Source: Doryteuthis pealeii
Taxonomy: Eukaryota; Mollusca; Cephalopoda; Myopsida; Loliginidae
Length of the DNA: 64,000 nucleotides
Assembly: GCA_023376005.1 (NCBI GenBank)
Contig: CM042141.1
Span: forward strand, 91,805,530-91,869,529
Direction of reading: 5' to 3'
Shown here: positions 63,871 through 64,000 of the stretch, one piece after another
Position numbering within the stretch: the stretch's first letter is position 1
Layout of the letters: the number at the start of each line of letters is the position of its first letter
Translations under genes and position numbers: made by a program
The notes under the pieces: model-generated
Told to the model about the DNA's origin: nothing
What the model saw: the letters and a program-made list of their open reading frames with translations, nothing else
The model's database searches: none

Positions 63871-64000
63871 TATTCGATAGAAATACTTGAAACTATATAA
63901 CTGTAAATTATTAATATTAAGAGTTGTTATCCAAAGTTTATTATTAATTACTTGAAACCATATTATTCTCTAATAATCAAAATTGATTGTTATAAATAAT

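Overview
The window is AT-rich, repeat-dense animal DNA that appears to lie almost wholly inside introns of one gene. The only host coding sequence I can support is two short exons on the + strand, 16432-16530 and 46845-46936. They join in frame, with canonical AG/GT borders, to give 63 residues of the catalytic domain of a receptor-type (natriuretic-peptide-receptor-like) guanylate cyclase. The intron between them is 30,314 bp. I found no further exon in the 16.4 kb upstream or the 17 kb downstream, so those stretches are probably intron too. Very large introns, many tRNA-derived SINE families, long (TA)n, (CA)n and (TCTA)n arrays and abundant non-LTR remnants suggest a lophotrochozoan, most likely a mollusc and possibly a cephalopod. 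That is an inference from overall character and was not tested by alignment.

Layout. 1-6.5 kb: a segment that recurs at 39.3-40.3 kb, a 100-N gap, a large inverted repeat (2664-3335), a 1-kb TTCC-type polypyrimidine tract and a hAT MITE with a perfect 8-bp target duplication. 6.5-16.4 kb: a 520-bp fold-back MITE, a near-perfect 263-bp-arm palindrome, several copies of a 500-bp interspersed repeat (family R), a 548-bp inverted-arm element (family H) and a LINE remnant. 16.4-30 kb: the first exon, followed after 43 bp by a composite (TCTA)n array, then H copies, a second hAT MITE, a candidate solo LTR and many SINEs. 30-36 kb: fragments of non-LTR retrotransposons carrying CCHC and PD-(D/E)xK-like endonuclease regions, some joined head to tail through (TAA)n. 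36.6-38.4 kb: a 1.5-kb CTTT-type tract. 39-47 kb: the second copy of the 5' segment, more H and R copies, a mariner-type MITE, a LINE remnant and the second exon. 47-64 kb: a four-unit tandem SINE array, the longest endonuclease-bearing LINE remnant, a 29-bp satellite of about 2.5 kb, a fold-back element containing interstitial telomeric repeats, two hairpins, a 603-bp fold-back MITE and SINE-C copies.

No complete protein-coding gene, true tRNA or rRNA gene, or CRISPR array is visible. Nearly all long open frames are translations of simple repeats. The most unusual signals are: a recurring CTGANGA-stem-GAAA pattern, hammerhead-like but with one extra base, shared by otherwise unrelated palindromic elements; the forward-inverted-forward palindrome at 9.66-10.3 kb; the (TAA)n-linked endonuclease LINE copies; the telomere-bearing fold-back; and the 29-bp satellite with its internal 152-bp duplication. 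Repeat-family letters (A-J, R, H) are my own labels for sequences that recur inside this window. Boundaries are approximate unless target duplications are stated.
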